Origin: Pandoraea nosoerga
GTDB taxonomy: Bacteria > Pseudomonadota > Gammaproteobacteria > Burkholderiales > Burkholderiaceae
Reading direction: 5' to 3'
NCBI RefSeq assembly: GCF_902459585.1
Contig: NZ_CABPSC010000004.1
Coordinates: 285,502-349,501, forward strand
Length of the DNA: 64,000 bases
The notes below the pieces were generated by a model that saw only the letters and a program-made list of their open reading frames with translations, was not told where the DNA came from and ran no database searches. Position 1 is the stretch's first letter. Every line of letters begins with the position of its first letter. Below, piece after piece: positions 56,110 to 64,000 of the stretch. The translations under genes were made by a program, and so were the position numbers.

Positions 56110-57333
56110 TCAGCGAGCGGCCTGCTGCGCGCTGCTTGCCGTCGCGCGCGATTGTGCTTCGGCGAGCTTGCGCTGGATTTCCGGCCACATCCTGGCGACG
56201 GCTTCCTCGCCGGCCAGGATCGCACGGTTGCGGCCCTGGAAGTCCGAGGCGCTCATTTTCGCCAGCGACGGGCGAATCACCACATCCGCGTTCTTCTCCA
56301 GTTCGTACTGCTTGATCGACTGTCCCATGATCGTGAACGTCTGCATCAGAATGTCGAACTGGCCCTGTGTCGCCTGCACCGCGGGATTGGCCGAGATGTC
56401 GACGGCAATCACGAAATCGGCGCCCATCTGGCGGGCATACTCGGCCGGCACGGGAGCTACGAGGCCGCCGTCCACATAGTCGCGCGAACCGATATGCACG
56501 GGCTCGAACACGCCGGGCACGCTGCTCGAGGCCCGCACCGCCTGGCCGGTATTGCCGCGGCGGAACAGAATCGGCGCGCCGCTCTGCAGGTCGGTGGCCA
56601 CGATGCCCAACTGGCGCGGCATCTGCTCGATCGTCCGGTCCTTGAGCACCTTGTTGACGTAAGACTGCAGCGCCTCGCCGCGCAACATGCCGCGCGAGCG
56701 AAACGGCATCGTCCAGTCGCTGATCGACGCCTCGTCCATCGTCGCGGCAAGACGGTTGAGCTGGAAGCCGTTCAGGCCGGACGCGTACATCGCGCCCACC
56801 ACGCTGCCCGCGCTGGTGCCGACGACAATGTCCGCATGGACGCCGCGCGCCTCCAGCGCCTTGATCACGCCCACGTGTGCGAAGCCACGCGCGGCCCCGC
56901 CGCCCAGCGCGAGGCCGATCTTGAGCGGACGCACGATTTTCGGCGGTGCGCCAGGAACGCTCGGTGTGGCGGGCGGGACCTGCGCGACGGGCGGCGAGGT
57001 CGGTGCGCCGGACGACGTGTCGACCGGCGGTGCGCTGGCGCAGCCCGCCAGGATGACGGCCGCGGCGAGCGCGCTCAGCGTGGTGCGAAACGCGGCGGTT
57101 CCCTTGGTGACCGGCGGCGCGGCCTCGGCAGGCGAGACCGCGCGCGAGGCAGCAGGGGGCAAACCGGATAACAGGGCGGACGGCCGGACGGACCTTTGGG
57201 TGGACGGCAAGGCGGACGGCAAGGCGGGGGTGTCGCCAGCGGACGGGTGGTCCGCACGGCGCACGAATCGAAGCAGCGACAGCAAGGGGGAGAACTCCAA
57301 CAGGGCAGGACAAACGCGTGCGGCGCCGTTCAT
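56110..57333 (-). CDS. patatin-like phospholipase, putative lipoprotein
   Basis: A 407-residue protein as drawn. The patatin domain (from about residue 140) has the oxyanion loop LALGGGAARGFAHVG, the nucleophile motif VGTSAGSVVG (Ser-Asp dyad), and the Asp in YVDGGLVAPVPAEYA, as in RssA/YchK-type acyl hydrolases. A lipobox (AVILAGCASAP) lies about residue 100, preceded by a hydrophobic run, so the mature form is probably a lipoprotein, but the N-terminal 80 residues before it are atypical. A TTG start (in LPPAAS) about 40 residues before the lipobox Cys, or ATGs further upstream, are alternatives; none has a clear ribosome site. Confidence 0.85.
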   Translation of the reverse strand: MNGAARVCPALLEFSPLLSLLRFVRRADHPSAGDTPALPSALPSTQRSVRPSALLSGLPPAASRAVSPAEAAPPVTKGTAAFRTTLSALAAAVILAGCASAPPVDTSSGAPTSPPVAQVPPATPSVPGAPPKIVRPLKIGLALGGGAARGFAHVGVIKALEARGVHADIVVGTSAGSVVGAMYASGLNGFQLNRLAATMDEASISDWTMPFRSRGMLRGEALQSYVNKVLKDRTIEQMPRQLGIVATDLQSGAPILFRRGNTGQAVRASSSVPGVFEPVHIGSRDYVDGGLVAPVPAEYARQMGADFVIAVDISANPAVQATQGQFDILMQTFTIMGQSIKQYELEKNADVVIRPSLAKMSASDFQGRNRAILAGEEAVARMWPEIQRKLAEAQSRATASSAQQAAR

Positions 57334-57725
57334 CGTTCGGATATCGGGCTGCCGCTTGGCGTCGACGCGCAATTTTACGGCGATTGGAGCGCCGCGGGCG
57401 CATATCAGTTCACTTTTGGAGAGGGGCATCGAAGCGCGGTAACACGTCGTGGAACCTTTGTGGCGGTCGCCCGTCTTATCCCCCGCGACTGCCGTGGTGG
57501 TGTTTTCCGTATCCGGCACCCCCCCGCCACCCCCGCAGCCCCTGCAGCCATGCTGCCGAGGCGGCCCGCCGGCGGCGTTTTCCGTGCCGCCGACCATGCG
57601 CGACGCACAACCGCGGGCTCCGGCGCGGTGCCACCATCGCGCGTCCTGCTCACGCCCCGCCCGTTTCTCACCAGTTTCTGGCTTCGCGCATCTTCCCGAA
57701 CCGAATAGTGAACATCGAAAATAAT

Positions 57726-57744
57726 GCGAATGGGAATCATTTGC
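57726..57744 (+). promoter_or_regulatory. Fur box
   Basis: GCGAATGGGAATCATTTGC matches the betaproteobacterial Fur consensus of (G/A)NGAAT-type hexamers. A second, weaker Fur-like stretch (GATGATTTTTCATTATG, 57751-57767) lies beside it. Both overlap the promoter of the iron-binding protein gene. Confidence 0.7.
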
Positions 57745-57769
57745 GTTGAAGATGATTTTTCATTATGCT
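57741..57769 (+). promoter_or_regulatory. promoter of the iron-binding protein gene
   Basis: TTGCGT (57741-57746), 17-base spacer, TATGCT (57764-57769). The start would be near 57776. It overlaps the Fur box, as expected for iron repression. Confidence 0.6.
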
Positions 57770-57808
57770 GTTCCCTCCTACGAAACCATGATTGCGGGGG
57801 AATGGCCC

Positions 57809-58864
57809 ATGAAGGCGAAGACGATCGGACAATTGGCGCGACTGACGGTGCTCGGCACTGCAATGGCCGCCGCGTTCGGTGCACAGGCGCAGAGCAACGG
57901 CGTGCTGAATCTGTACTCTGCGCGTCACTATCAGACCGATGAACAGCTCTACGGCACGTTCACCAAGCAGACCGGCATCAAGATCAACCGGATCGAGGCG
58001 GACGACGCGGCATTGCTCGAGCGTCTGAAGAGCGAAGGGGCCAAGAGCCCCGCCGACGTGATCCTGATGGTCGACGCCGCGCGTCTTGCGAAGGCCGACG
58101 AAGCGGGCCTGTTCCAGCCGACCCGCTCGGCGACGCTCGACGCGCGCATTCCCGCCAAGCTGCACGCCGCGAGCACCCCCTCGGGCACCGACTGGTATGG
58201 CTTTTCCACGCGCGCTCGCGTAATCGTCTACAACAAGGAGAAGGTCGATCCGAAGTCGGTGCAGACCTATGCGTCGCTCGCCGATCCGAAGCACAAGGGT
58301 CAGGTGTGCACACGCTCGGGTTCGCATCCGTACATGCTCTCGCTCGTCGGTGCGTTGATCGCTCGCGATGGTGCGCAGGCCACGCAGAAGTGGGCCGAAG
58401 GCATGGTCGCCAATTTCGCGCGCGCACCGCGCGGCGGCGACACCGACCAGATCAAGGCCGTTGCGACGGGCGAGTGCGGCGTGGCGCTCGCGAACTCGTA
58501 CTACTACGTGCGCATGGCGCGCTCGGAGAAGCCCGAAGACAAGGCGCTGATGTCGAAAGTCGGTTTCATCTGGCCCGATCAGGCAGGCAAGGGTACGCAC
58601 GTGAACGTAGCCGGCGCCGGCATTGCGAAGCATGCGCCGAACCACGCGAATGCCGTCAAGTTCCTGGAGTATCTGGCGAGCGACGAAGCGCAGCAATATT
58701 TCGCCAACGGCAACAACGAGTGGCCGGCGGTGCCGACGACGAAGGTCGACAACCCGGCGCTCGCTTCGCTCGGCGAATTCAAGGCTGAAGACGTGCCCAT
58801 CGGCACGATCGCCAAGAATCTGCCGGAAGCGCAGCGCATTCTTGATCGCGCCGGCTACAAATAA
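57809..58864 (+). CDS. Fe(III) ABC transporter substrate-binding protein (FbpA/FutA type)
   Basis: A 351-residue periplasmic ferric-ion-binding protein. Signal peptide 1-27 (MKAKTIGQLARLTVLGTAMA, ending GAQA). The mature protein starts QSNGVLNLYSARHYQTDE and carries the iron-binding tyrosine cluster in ALANSYYYVRMAR, with VGFIWPDQAGKGTHVNVAG, all typical of FbpA/FutA1. GGGGGA precedes the ATG at 57809; longer in-frame starts are rejected. No permease or ATPase genes are adjacent, so the rest of the importer is elsewhere. A Fur box lies in the promoter. Confidence 0.92.
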   Translation: MKAKTIGQLARLTVLGTAMAAAFGAQAQSNGVLNLYSARHYQTDEQLYGTFTKQTGIKINRIEADDAALLERLKSEGAKSPADVILMVDAARLAKADEAGLFQPTRSATLDARIPAKLHAASTPSGTDWYGFSTRARVIVYNKEKVDPKSVQTYASLADPKHKGQVCTRSGSHPYMLSLVGALIARDGAQATQKWAEGMVANFARAPRGGDTDQIKAVATGECGVALANSYYYVRMARSEKPEDKALMSKVGFIWPDQAGKGTHVNVAGAGIAKHAPNHANAVKFLEYLASDEAQQYFANGNNEWPAVPTTKVDNPALASLGEFKAEDVPIGTIAKNLPEAQRILDRAGYK

Positions 58865-58968
58865 GGCGACGTTCGCCGTTCGGCCGGAAGTCGCCGCGAG
58901 CGACTTCCGCTGGCTGTCCGGCGCACGGGATACGCCTCTCGTGCGCGATGGGGCGATGCACCGGAAAA

Positions 58969-58996
58969 AAGGGGCACCGAAATTTCGGTGCCCCTT
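58969..58996. terminator. bidirectional terminator, perfect 28-bp palindrome
   Basis: AAGGGGCACCGAAA followed by its exact reverse complement TTTCGGTGCCCCTT, with extra A on the left. It lies between the convergent iron-binding protein and TPR genes. Confidence 0.88.
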
Positions 58997-59055
58997 CTGC
59001 GTTGTGGAGACCGCACGCCGTTTTACTGCGTGCGCGCGTGCGTCGAGAGCCGATA

Positions 59056-60066
59056 TCAGTCGACGTCGTCGCCGGGTTGATACATGTGGTAGTCGCCCGT
59101 GGCATAGACGCCCTTGTACTGCGCAGGCGGCTCCTCGCCGTGATTGTCGTGATCGGCAGGATGTGTCTCGGCAATGCGCAGGGACTCGCGAACCTGCGGC
59201 GGCTCGCACTCGGCGATCAGACGCAGCGCTTCGGCTTCGTCGTCGGCCACGACGTCGTAGGTGGTCACGAATTCGGGCGCCGGGCCGTCGGGATCCTCGT
59301 CTTCCAGCGGCTCGTACCACTGGCCCTCGACGATCAGATGCATGGCCCGCGCCGTATCTGATTGCGCTTCACGTGCCGCGCGCAGCGCCCACAGGGCGGA
59401 GTCGCTCCATTTGTAGCACTGCACGGCCTGCAGGGCGACTTCCAGCGCCTTGCCATTGTCGCCGGCCTGCTTGTGGGCGAGCGAGAGTTCGGCCAGCACG
59501 TCGGCCATCGACACGTTGCTGCCTTCCTCGTCATGTTCGGCGTTGTGCAGCGTCTGGTACGTGTCGATCGCTGCCTGCGGTTCGCCCTGCGCGTTGAACA
59601 GATGCATGCGCAGGGCGATGGCGTTCTCGATGAAGGCGCGTCCGGCTTGCGCGAGATGCGGACTTTCCAGCACGCGATCCAGACGCGTTTGCGCGGCCGC
59701 GTAGTCGCCGTGGCGCGCAAGGGCGTTGGCGTGGTTGAAGTCGACGATCACCAGATCTTCGGCCGGCGCGCAATTGGCGGCGGCCTCATAGGCCTCGATG
59801 GCGGCCGGGAAGCGCCCGAGGTCGGAGCGGTAGTTGCCGAGCAGTTGCCATAGCAGCCAGACGCCCGGTGCATGCGCGACGCCGGCTTCGAGCACGGCAA
59901 CCGCCTGTTCCATCTCGTCCATGTCGGCATAGGCCATGGCCTGCACCTCGTAGGCGCCCGAGTACTGCATCGACTCGAGCCGTTTGCCGATTTCCAGCGC
60001 GGACTCGGGGTCGCCGGCTTCGAGGTGGGCAAAGGCTTCCGCCATCAAATCATCTTGCTCGGACAT
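59056..60066 (-). CDS. TPR-repeat cytoplasmic protein of unknown function
   Basis: A 336-residue acidic protein of helical repeats, e.g. AFAHLEAGDPESALEIGKRL, MEQAVAVLEAGVAHAPG, FPAAIEAYEAAANCAP and DYAAAQTRLDRVLESP, consistent with five or six tetratricopeptide-like units and no signal peptide. The C-terminal 60 residues are acidic and end in GDYHMYQPGDDVD. AAGGAGAA lies six bases before the ATG at 60066 and decides the start. I do not recognise a specific function; TPR proteins usually act as scaffolds. It is downstream of, and oriented like, rho. Confidence 0.8.
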   Translation of the reverse strand: MSEQDDLMAEAFAHLEAGDPESALEIGKRLESMQYSGAYEVQAMAYADMDEMEQAVAVLEAGVAHAPGVWLLWQLLGNYRSDLGRFPAAIEAYEAAANCAPAEDLVIVDFNHANALARHGDYAAAQTRLDRVLESPHLAQAGRAFIENAIALRMHLFNAQGEPQAAIDTYQTLHNAEHDEEGSNVSMADVLAELSLAHKQAGDNGKALEVALQAVQCYKWSDSALWALRAAREAQSDTARAMHLIVEGQWYEPLEDEDPDGPAPEFVTTYDVVADDEAEALRLIAECEPPQVRESLRIAETHPADHDNHGEEPPAQYKGVYATGDYHMYQPGDDVD

Positions 60067-60252
60067 TGCAAATTCTCCTTCGGGAACGGCAGGGGAGCGT
60101 GCCGGCGGCCAGCGCGCGGTACGTCCCATCATATAACAGTCGCCATGACGAGCCGCGTCGCGACGCTGGCGGGGGGGCGCCATCGTCCAACGAAGAAGAC
60201 GGCGGATGACGCGGGGCGGGCGAGCATATTGGGCGTCGGCGCGGACGCCATG

Positions 60253-60282
60253 AAAAAAGCCGCGACGCGTCGCGGCTTTTTT
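60253..60282. terminator. rho terminator, bidirectional
   Basis: AAAAAAGCCGCGACG and its exact complement CGTCGCGGCTTTTTT: a perfect 30-bp palindrome 21 bases after the rho stop on the - strand. Confidence 0.93.
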
Positions 60283-60303
60283 CGTTCGATGCGCGAGGCG
60301 GAA

Positions 60304-61566
60304 TCAGCCGCCGCGACGCATCAGGTCGAAGAACTCGGCGTTGTTCTTCGTCTGCTTGATCTTGCCAAGCAGGAATTCCATTGCCTCGGCCTCGTCCATG
60401 TCGTAGATGAGCTTGCGCAGCACCCAGATCTTTTGCAGGATTTCCGGCTTGATGAGCAGCTCTTCGCGGCGCGTGCCCGATTTGTTCAGGTTGATCGCCG
60501 GGTAGACGCGCTTTTCCGCGAGGCGGCGCTCCAGATGCACTTCCATGTTGCCGGTGCCCTTGAATTCCTCGTAGATCACGTCGTCCATGCGGCTGCCCGT
60601 TTCGATGAGCGCCGTGGCGATGATCGTGAGCGAGCCGCCTTCTTCGACATTGCGCGCCGCACCGAAGAAGCGCTTCGGGCGCTGCAGCGCGTTGGCGTCC
60701 ACACCGCCGGTGAGCACCTTGCCCGAGGCCGGAATCACCGTGTTGTAGGCGCGCGCCAGACGCGTGATCGAGTCGAGCAGAATCACCACGTCCTCTTTCA
60801 TTTCGATCAGGCGCTTGGCCTTCTCGATCACCATTTCAGCGACCTGCACGTGGCGCGTGGCGGGTTCGTCGAACGTCGACGCGATCACTTCGCCGCGCAC
60901 CGAACGCTGCATTTCCGTCACTTCTTCAGGGCGCTCGTCGATGAGCAGCACGAACAGCTTGGCTTCCGGGTGGTTGGCGGTGATGGCGTGCGCAATGTGC
61001 TGCAGCATCACCGTCTTGCCGGACTTCGGCGAGGCGACCAGCAGGCCGCGCTGGCCCTTGCCGATCGGAGCGATCATGTCGATGATGCGGCCCGTCACGT
61101 TCTCTTCGCCGCGAATGTCGCGCTCGAGCAGCAGCGGCTTGTTCGGGTGCAGCGGCGTGAGGTTCTCGAACATGATCTTGTGTTTCGAGGCCTCGGGCGG
61201 ATGACCGTTGACTTTGTCGACCTTCACCAGCGCGAAATAGCGCTCGCCGTCCTTCGGCGTGCGCACTTCCCCTTCGATCGTGTCCCCGGTGTGCAGGTTG
61301 AAGCGGCGGATCTGCGACGGGCTGATATAGATATCGTCCGTGCTGGCCAGATACGACGTCTCGGGCGAGCGCAGGAAACCGAAGCCGTCCGGCAGCACTT
61401 CGAGCGTACCGTCGCCAAAGATGGTTTCGCCGGACTTTGCGCGCTTCTTCAGAATGGCGAACATCAGCTCCTGCTTGCGAAGGCGGTTTGCGTTCTCGAT
61501 CTCGAGACCGTTCGCCATTTCAAGCAGTTCGGAGACGTGCTGGGACTTTAGTTCGGATAAATGCAT
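60304..61566 (-). CDS. rho: transcription termination factor Rho
   Basis: Hexameric RNA-dependent ATPase that ends transcription. The 420 residues match the usual length. The N-terminal start [20 protein letters not shown], the RNA-binding OB fold ([16 protein letters not shown]), Walker A ([12 protein letters not shown]), Walker B ([16 protein letters not shown]) and Q-loop [18 protein letters not shown] are all intact. The ATG at 61566 is the family start; nine upstream codons are not needed. A good promoter lies about 85 bases upstream. Confidence 0.97.
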   Translation of the reverse strand: MHLSELKSQHVSELLEMANGLEIENANRLRKQELMFAILKKRAKSGETIFGDGTLEVLPDGFGFLRSPETSYLASTDDIYISPSQIRRFNLHTGDTIEGEVRTPKDGERYFALVKVDKVNGHPPEASKHKIMFENLTPLHPNKPLLLERDIRGEENVTGRIIDMIAPIGKGQRGLLVASPKSGKTVMLQHIAHAITANHPEAKLFVLLIDERPEEVTEMQRSVRGEVIASTFDEPATRHVQVAEMVIEKAKRLIEMKEDVVILLDSITRLARAYNTVIPASGKVLTGGVDANALQRPKRFFGAARNVEEGGSLTIIATALIETGSRMDDVIYEEFKGTGNMEVHLERRLAEKRVYPAINLNKSGTRREELLIKPEILQKIWVLRKLIYDMDEAEAMEFLLGKIKQTKNNAEFFDLMRRGG

Positions 61567-61652
61567 ACGGAGGTGCCGTCCACTGGACGACAAGTGAAGG
61601 ATCAGGGAAAAGTGAGCGAACGCTCGAAGAACTTTGGGATGCTTTTGGCCGG

Positions 61653-61680
61653 ATTATATAGCAAGCAGCGTCGGGCGCAA
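61653..61680 (-). promoter_or_regulatory. rho promoter
   Basis: On the - strand, TTGCGC (61680-61675), 16-base spacer, TATAAT (61658-61653). The start would be near 61646, giving an 80-base leader. Confidence 0.7.
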
Positions 61681-61756
61681 GCATTGCGCCGCGTGCTCGC
61701 CGCCGGGGTGTCGCACTGCGGCGACATGGGCCCCGGCGGTTGCCGTCGAGCCGGGA

Positions 61757-62083
61757 TTACAGGTGGCTGTCGAGGAATGCCGTCAGTTGCGACTTCGACA
61801 GGGCGCCGACCTTCTGCGCGGCCACCGCGCCGTTCTTGAACAGGATCAGCGTGGGAATGCCGCGAATGCCGAACTTGCCCGGGGTGCCCTGGTTTTCATC
61901 GACGTTCAGCTTGGCGATCTGGACCTTGTCGCCGTAGTCGTTGGCCACTTCTTCCAGGATCGGGGCGATCATCTTGCACGGGCCGCACCACTCTGCCCAG
62001 AAATCGAGAAGCACCGGCTTGTCGGACTTGAGAACGTCCGCGTCGAAGCTGGCATCGGAAATATGTTTGATGTTGTCGCTCAT
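61757..62083 (-). CDS. trxA: thioredoxin
   Basis: A 108-residue cytoplasmic disulfide reductase with the canonical active site [15 protein letters not shown], the cis-proline [10 protein letters not shown] and the helix ending FLDSHL. It is oriented towards rho with 190 bases between the stop of trxA and the rho start; no terminator is visible, so readthrough into rho is possible. The trxA-rho order is common in beta- and gammaproteobacteria. Confidence 0.97.
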   Translation of the reverse strand: MSDNIKHISDASFDADVLKSDKPVLLDFWAEWCGPCKMIAPILEEVANDYGDKVQIAKLNVDENQGTPGKFGIRGIPTLILFKNGAVAAQKVGALSKSQLTAFLDSHL

Positions 62084-62338
62084 GAGTGTTGTTGCCTCGT
62101 CTGACTATTCGGAAACGCCGGGTGAAAACGCTCGCCTTCACCGGCGCTGGAGATGTCGCCCGGCCGGAGGCCTTCGCGTGCATTCTCCATATGGAGGCTG
62201 CAATCGCAGGCTTCAATAGCACCTGCCAATGCAGTTTGTGCTCATCTTAGCGGAAATCGCAAACCCTTGCGCGCGCCGGGCCACGCGCGTGGCAGGCCTT
62301 TCGGGCCGGGATTGTCGTGCAATGCGCGGGAAATAGGC

Positions 62339-62367
62339 TTCTGCTCACGCGTCGACTCTGGTAGAAT
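62339..62367 (+). promoter_or_regulatory. 4.5S RNA promoter
   Basis: TTCTGC (62339-62344), 17-base spacer, TAGAAT (62362-62367), with a start near 62374-62376. Confidence 0.6.
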
Positions 62368-62375
62368 CTGTCGCT

Positions 62376-62471
62376 GACGGGCCTCCTCGCATGGCGGCGC
62401 GGCCAATCTGGTCAGGTCGGGAACGAAGCAGCCACAACCGTTTTCTGCCAGTGCCGAGGGTCAGGCTCGTC
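62376..62471 (+). ncRNA. ffs: signal recognition particle 4.5S RNA
   Basis: The small bacterial SRP RNA that scaffolds Ffh. The apical domain GGTCAGGTCGGGAACGAAGC, followed by AGCC, is diagnostic: GGTCAGG, the GGAA tetraloop and the GAAGCAGCC asymmetric loop. The terminal helix GACGGGCCT (from 62376) pairs with AGGCTCGTC (to 62471) with one G-T. About 96 bases. It sits between trxA and dnaX, as in many betaproteobacteria. The exact ends are inferred from the helix. Confidence 0.93.
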
Positions 62472-62783
62472 ACCTATTCCCTTGTTTTATCGATGTTCTC
62501 CGCGCGTTCTGCGCAATTTCATCCTTCTCGCTCGATGGCGCCGGCGCCATGGACGCCTTAGGCGCGACCGGCAGGCATTGGCCTGCGGCCACGGCATTGC
62601 CCCGCCCCGCGGGCGATCGCCTCGATAGCGCGCCCGCGCCTCGCGTGGGACAAAACGGCTTGGTAGAATCGCCCAACATTTTTTTCTATCGCGCCGATAG
62701 CCCTCGCATTTTGTGCCCGGATGCCGTCCGATAGGGCGTCGACGTCGGGGCGGACGCCCACCGCCGAACTGTTACAATTTGGC
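62472..62783 (+). other. ffs-dnaX intergenic region
   Basis: 312 bases. It contains a -10-like TAGAAT (62664-62669), a T-rich stretch after it, and a TACAAT at 62773-62778 that ends five bases before the dnaX ATG. No clear terminator for ffs beyond a TTGTTTT stretch. No coding region is convincing. Confidence 0.6.
62773..62778 (+). promoter_or_regulatory. -10-like box next to the dnaX start
   Basis: TACAAT followed by TTGGC and then the ATG. A start six or seven bases downstream would fall on or beside the A of the ATG. No -35 is obvious. Confidence 0.35.
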
Positions 62784-64000
62784 ATGACCTATCAAGTACT
62801 CGCGCGCAAATGGCGCCCCAAAGGCTTCTCGACCCTGGTGGGCCAGGAGCATGTCGTGCGTGCGTTGACGCACGCGCTCGAGCAACAGCGTCTGCATCAC
62901 GCCTATCTGTTTACCGGTACGCGCGGCGTCGGCAAGACTACGTTGTCGCGCATTCTGGCCAAGGCGCTCAATTGCGAGACGGGGATCACGGCAGCGCCGT
63001 GCGGGGTGTGCAAGGCGTGCCGCGCCATCGACGAGGGCCGTTTCGTCGACTACGTCGAAATGGACGCAGCGTCCAACCGCGGCGTCGACGAGATGACGTC
63101 GCTGCTGGAAAAGGCGGTCTACGCGCCGGCTGACGCGCGCTTCAAGGTCTACATGATCGACGAAGTGCACATGCTCACCGGGCACGCTTTCAACGCGATG
63201 CTCAAGACGCTCGAGGAGCCGCCCGCGCACGTCAAGTTCATTCTGGCGACGACCGATCCGCAGAAGATTCCAGTCACCGTGCTCTCGCGCTGCCTGCAAT
63301 TCAACCTGAAGCAGATGCCGGCGGGCCATATCGTGTCGCATCTGACGAATATTCTCGGCGAAGAGGGCATCGAGAACGAGCCACAGGCGCTGCGCCTGCT
63401 CGCCAAGGCGGCGGGCGGCAGCATGCGCGACGCGCTCTCGCTCACCGATCAGGCCATCGCCTATGCGGCCGGCCCGCTCACCGAGTCGGCCGTGCGCGGC
63501 ATGCTTGGGGCCATCGACCAGAGCGTGCTCGTGCGCCTGCTCGACGCGCTCAAGGACGAATCCCGCACCGATTTGCTGGCGATCGCCGACGAAATGGCCG
63601 AGCGCAGCTTTTCGTTTGCCGCCGGATTGCAGGATCTCGGCAGTTTGCTGCACAAAATTGCATTGGCGCAGTTCGCGCCGCAGGCGGTCTCCGACGACTG
63701 GCCGGAAGCGGCGGACGTGCGTCGTCTGGCCGAGGCTTTCTCGCCGGAAGCGGTTCAGCTTTACTACCAGATCGCCACGCGCGCGCGCGGCGAACTCGGC
63801 CTCGCGCCCGACGAATACACCGGTTTTTCGATGGCCTTGCTGCGCATGGCGGCATTCACGCCGTTGCTCGCCGGCGGCACGCTGGCCGAGCCGCCGACGC
63901 CGCAGACTGCGGGCGCCACGCGTCCGTCGACCGCGGCTTCGCCGCGTGCGTCGACGGGCGGGCCGGCGCGTTCGGCCCCGCCCGCGGGCACGCCGCATTC
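62784..64000 (+). CDS. dnaX: DNA polymerase III subunits gamma/tau, 3' truncated
   Basis: Clamp-loader ATPase. The 405 visible residues start MTYQVLARKWRPKGFSTLVG. Walker A is GTRGVGKTTLSR, the zinc module has CETG and CGVCKAC, Walker B is VYMIDEVHML, and the sensor and arginine-finger regions (LSRCLQFNL) follow. The AAA+ and collar domains are present; the window ends in the Pro/Ala-rich linker leading to the tau C-terminus. There is no Shine-Dalgarno sequence before the ATG. Whether gamma is made by frameshifting cannot be judged here. Confidence 0.95.
   Translation, partial: MTYQVLARKWRPKGFSTLVGQEHVVRALTHALEQQRLHHAYLFTGTRGVGKTTLSRILAKALNCETGITAAPCGVCKACRAIDEGRFVDYVEMDAASNRGVDEMTSLLEKAVYAPADARFKVYMIDEVHMLTGHAFNAMLKTLEEPPAHVKFILATTDPQKIPVTVLSRCLQFNLKQMPAGHIVSHLTNILGEEGIENEPQALRLLAKAAGGSMRDALSLTDQAIAYAAGPLTESAVRGMLGAIDQSVLVRLLDALKDESRTDLLAIADEMAERSFSFAAGLQDLGSLLHKIALAQFAPQAVSDDWPEAADVRRLAEAFSPEAVQLYYQIATRARGELGLAPDEYTGFSMALLRMAAFTPLLAGGTLAEPPTPQTAGATRPSTAASPRASTGGPARSAPPAGTPH

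Noticed and set aside
58865-59055. Small RNA at the 28-bp palindrome
   Set aside because: The palindrome with flanking A/T runs is fully explained as a terminator shared by two convergent genes.

Overview
The window is a contiguous stretch of GC-rich chromosome whose content and gene order fit a Burkholderiaceae betaproteobacterium. Pandoraea or a close relative is my best guess, from memory of the protein sequences and of synteny; I could not run a search. There are no insertion sequences, prophage genes, CRISPR arrays or rRNA genes. Almost all of it is core metabolism. The unusual material lies in leaders, short tandem repeats and a few lineage-specific proteins.

Layout. 1-20.9 kb (+ strand): the conserved leu-asd-fimV-truA-trp-accD-folC-dedD-cvpA-purF-metZ-hisC block. 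It covers leucine, lysine/threonine/methionine, tryptophan, fatty acid, folate, purine and histidine synthesis. An entericidin-type lipoprotein sits between leuC and leuD, and an adenine-type DNA methyltransferase sits between trpB and trpA. A probable SAM-II-type riboswitch followed by a terminator precedes metZ. 21-25.6 kb (- strand): an MFS exporter, a phosphoethanolamine transferase, CsaA and an AraC regulator. 25.8-30.0 kb (+): an alkanesulfonate operon ssuE-D-C-B-F that lacks ssuA. 30.2-38.4 kb: gltX, suhB, trmJ, cysE, lpxH, two cyclophilins and a TPR protein in mixed orientation. 38.6-46.2 kb (+): cysS, an alkA-like glycosylase with a long basic tail, accA, tilS, lysC, tRNA-Ser(GCU) and an FKBP. 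46.4-55 kb: an MdfA-like exporter, a 2OG-Fe hydroxylase related to LpxO, and the yejABEF-type peptide ABC operon. 55-64 kb: an NlpC/P60 hydrolase, a patatin-like lipoprotein, an iron-binding ABC protein behind a Fur box, a TPR protein, rho, trxA, the 4.5S SRP RNA and the 5' part of dnaX.

The genes link functionally in several places. leuCDB, asd, lysC, metZ, cysE and the ssu genes supply branched-chain, aspartate-family and sulfur amino acids. accA and accD, far apart, form the acetyl-CoA carboxyltransferase. LpxH, the phosphoethanolamine transferase and the LpxO-related hydroxylase all act on, or may act on, lipid A.

Start codons were chosen from Shine-Dalgarno matches, family lengths and overlaps; uncertain ones are flagged. 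No wholly new multi-gene system is evident. The most interesting items are the metZ riboswitch with an extra hairpin, the methyltransferase inside the trp genes, a Val-Thr-Gly minisatellite inside ssuB, the basic-tail glycosylase, the AT-rich palindrome-rich promoter of the NlpC/P60 gene, and related octamer repeats behind two terminators.
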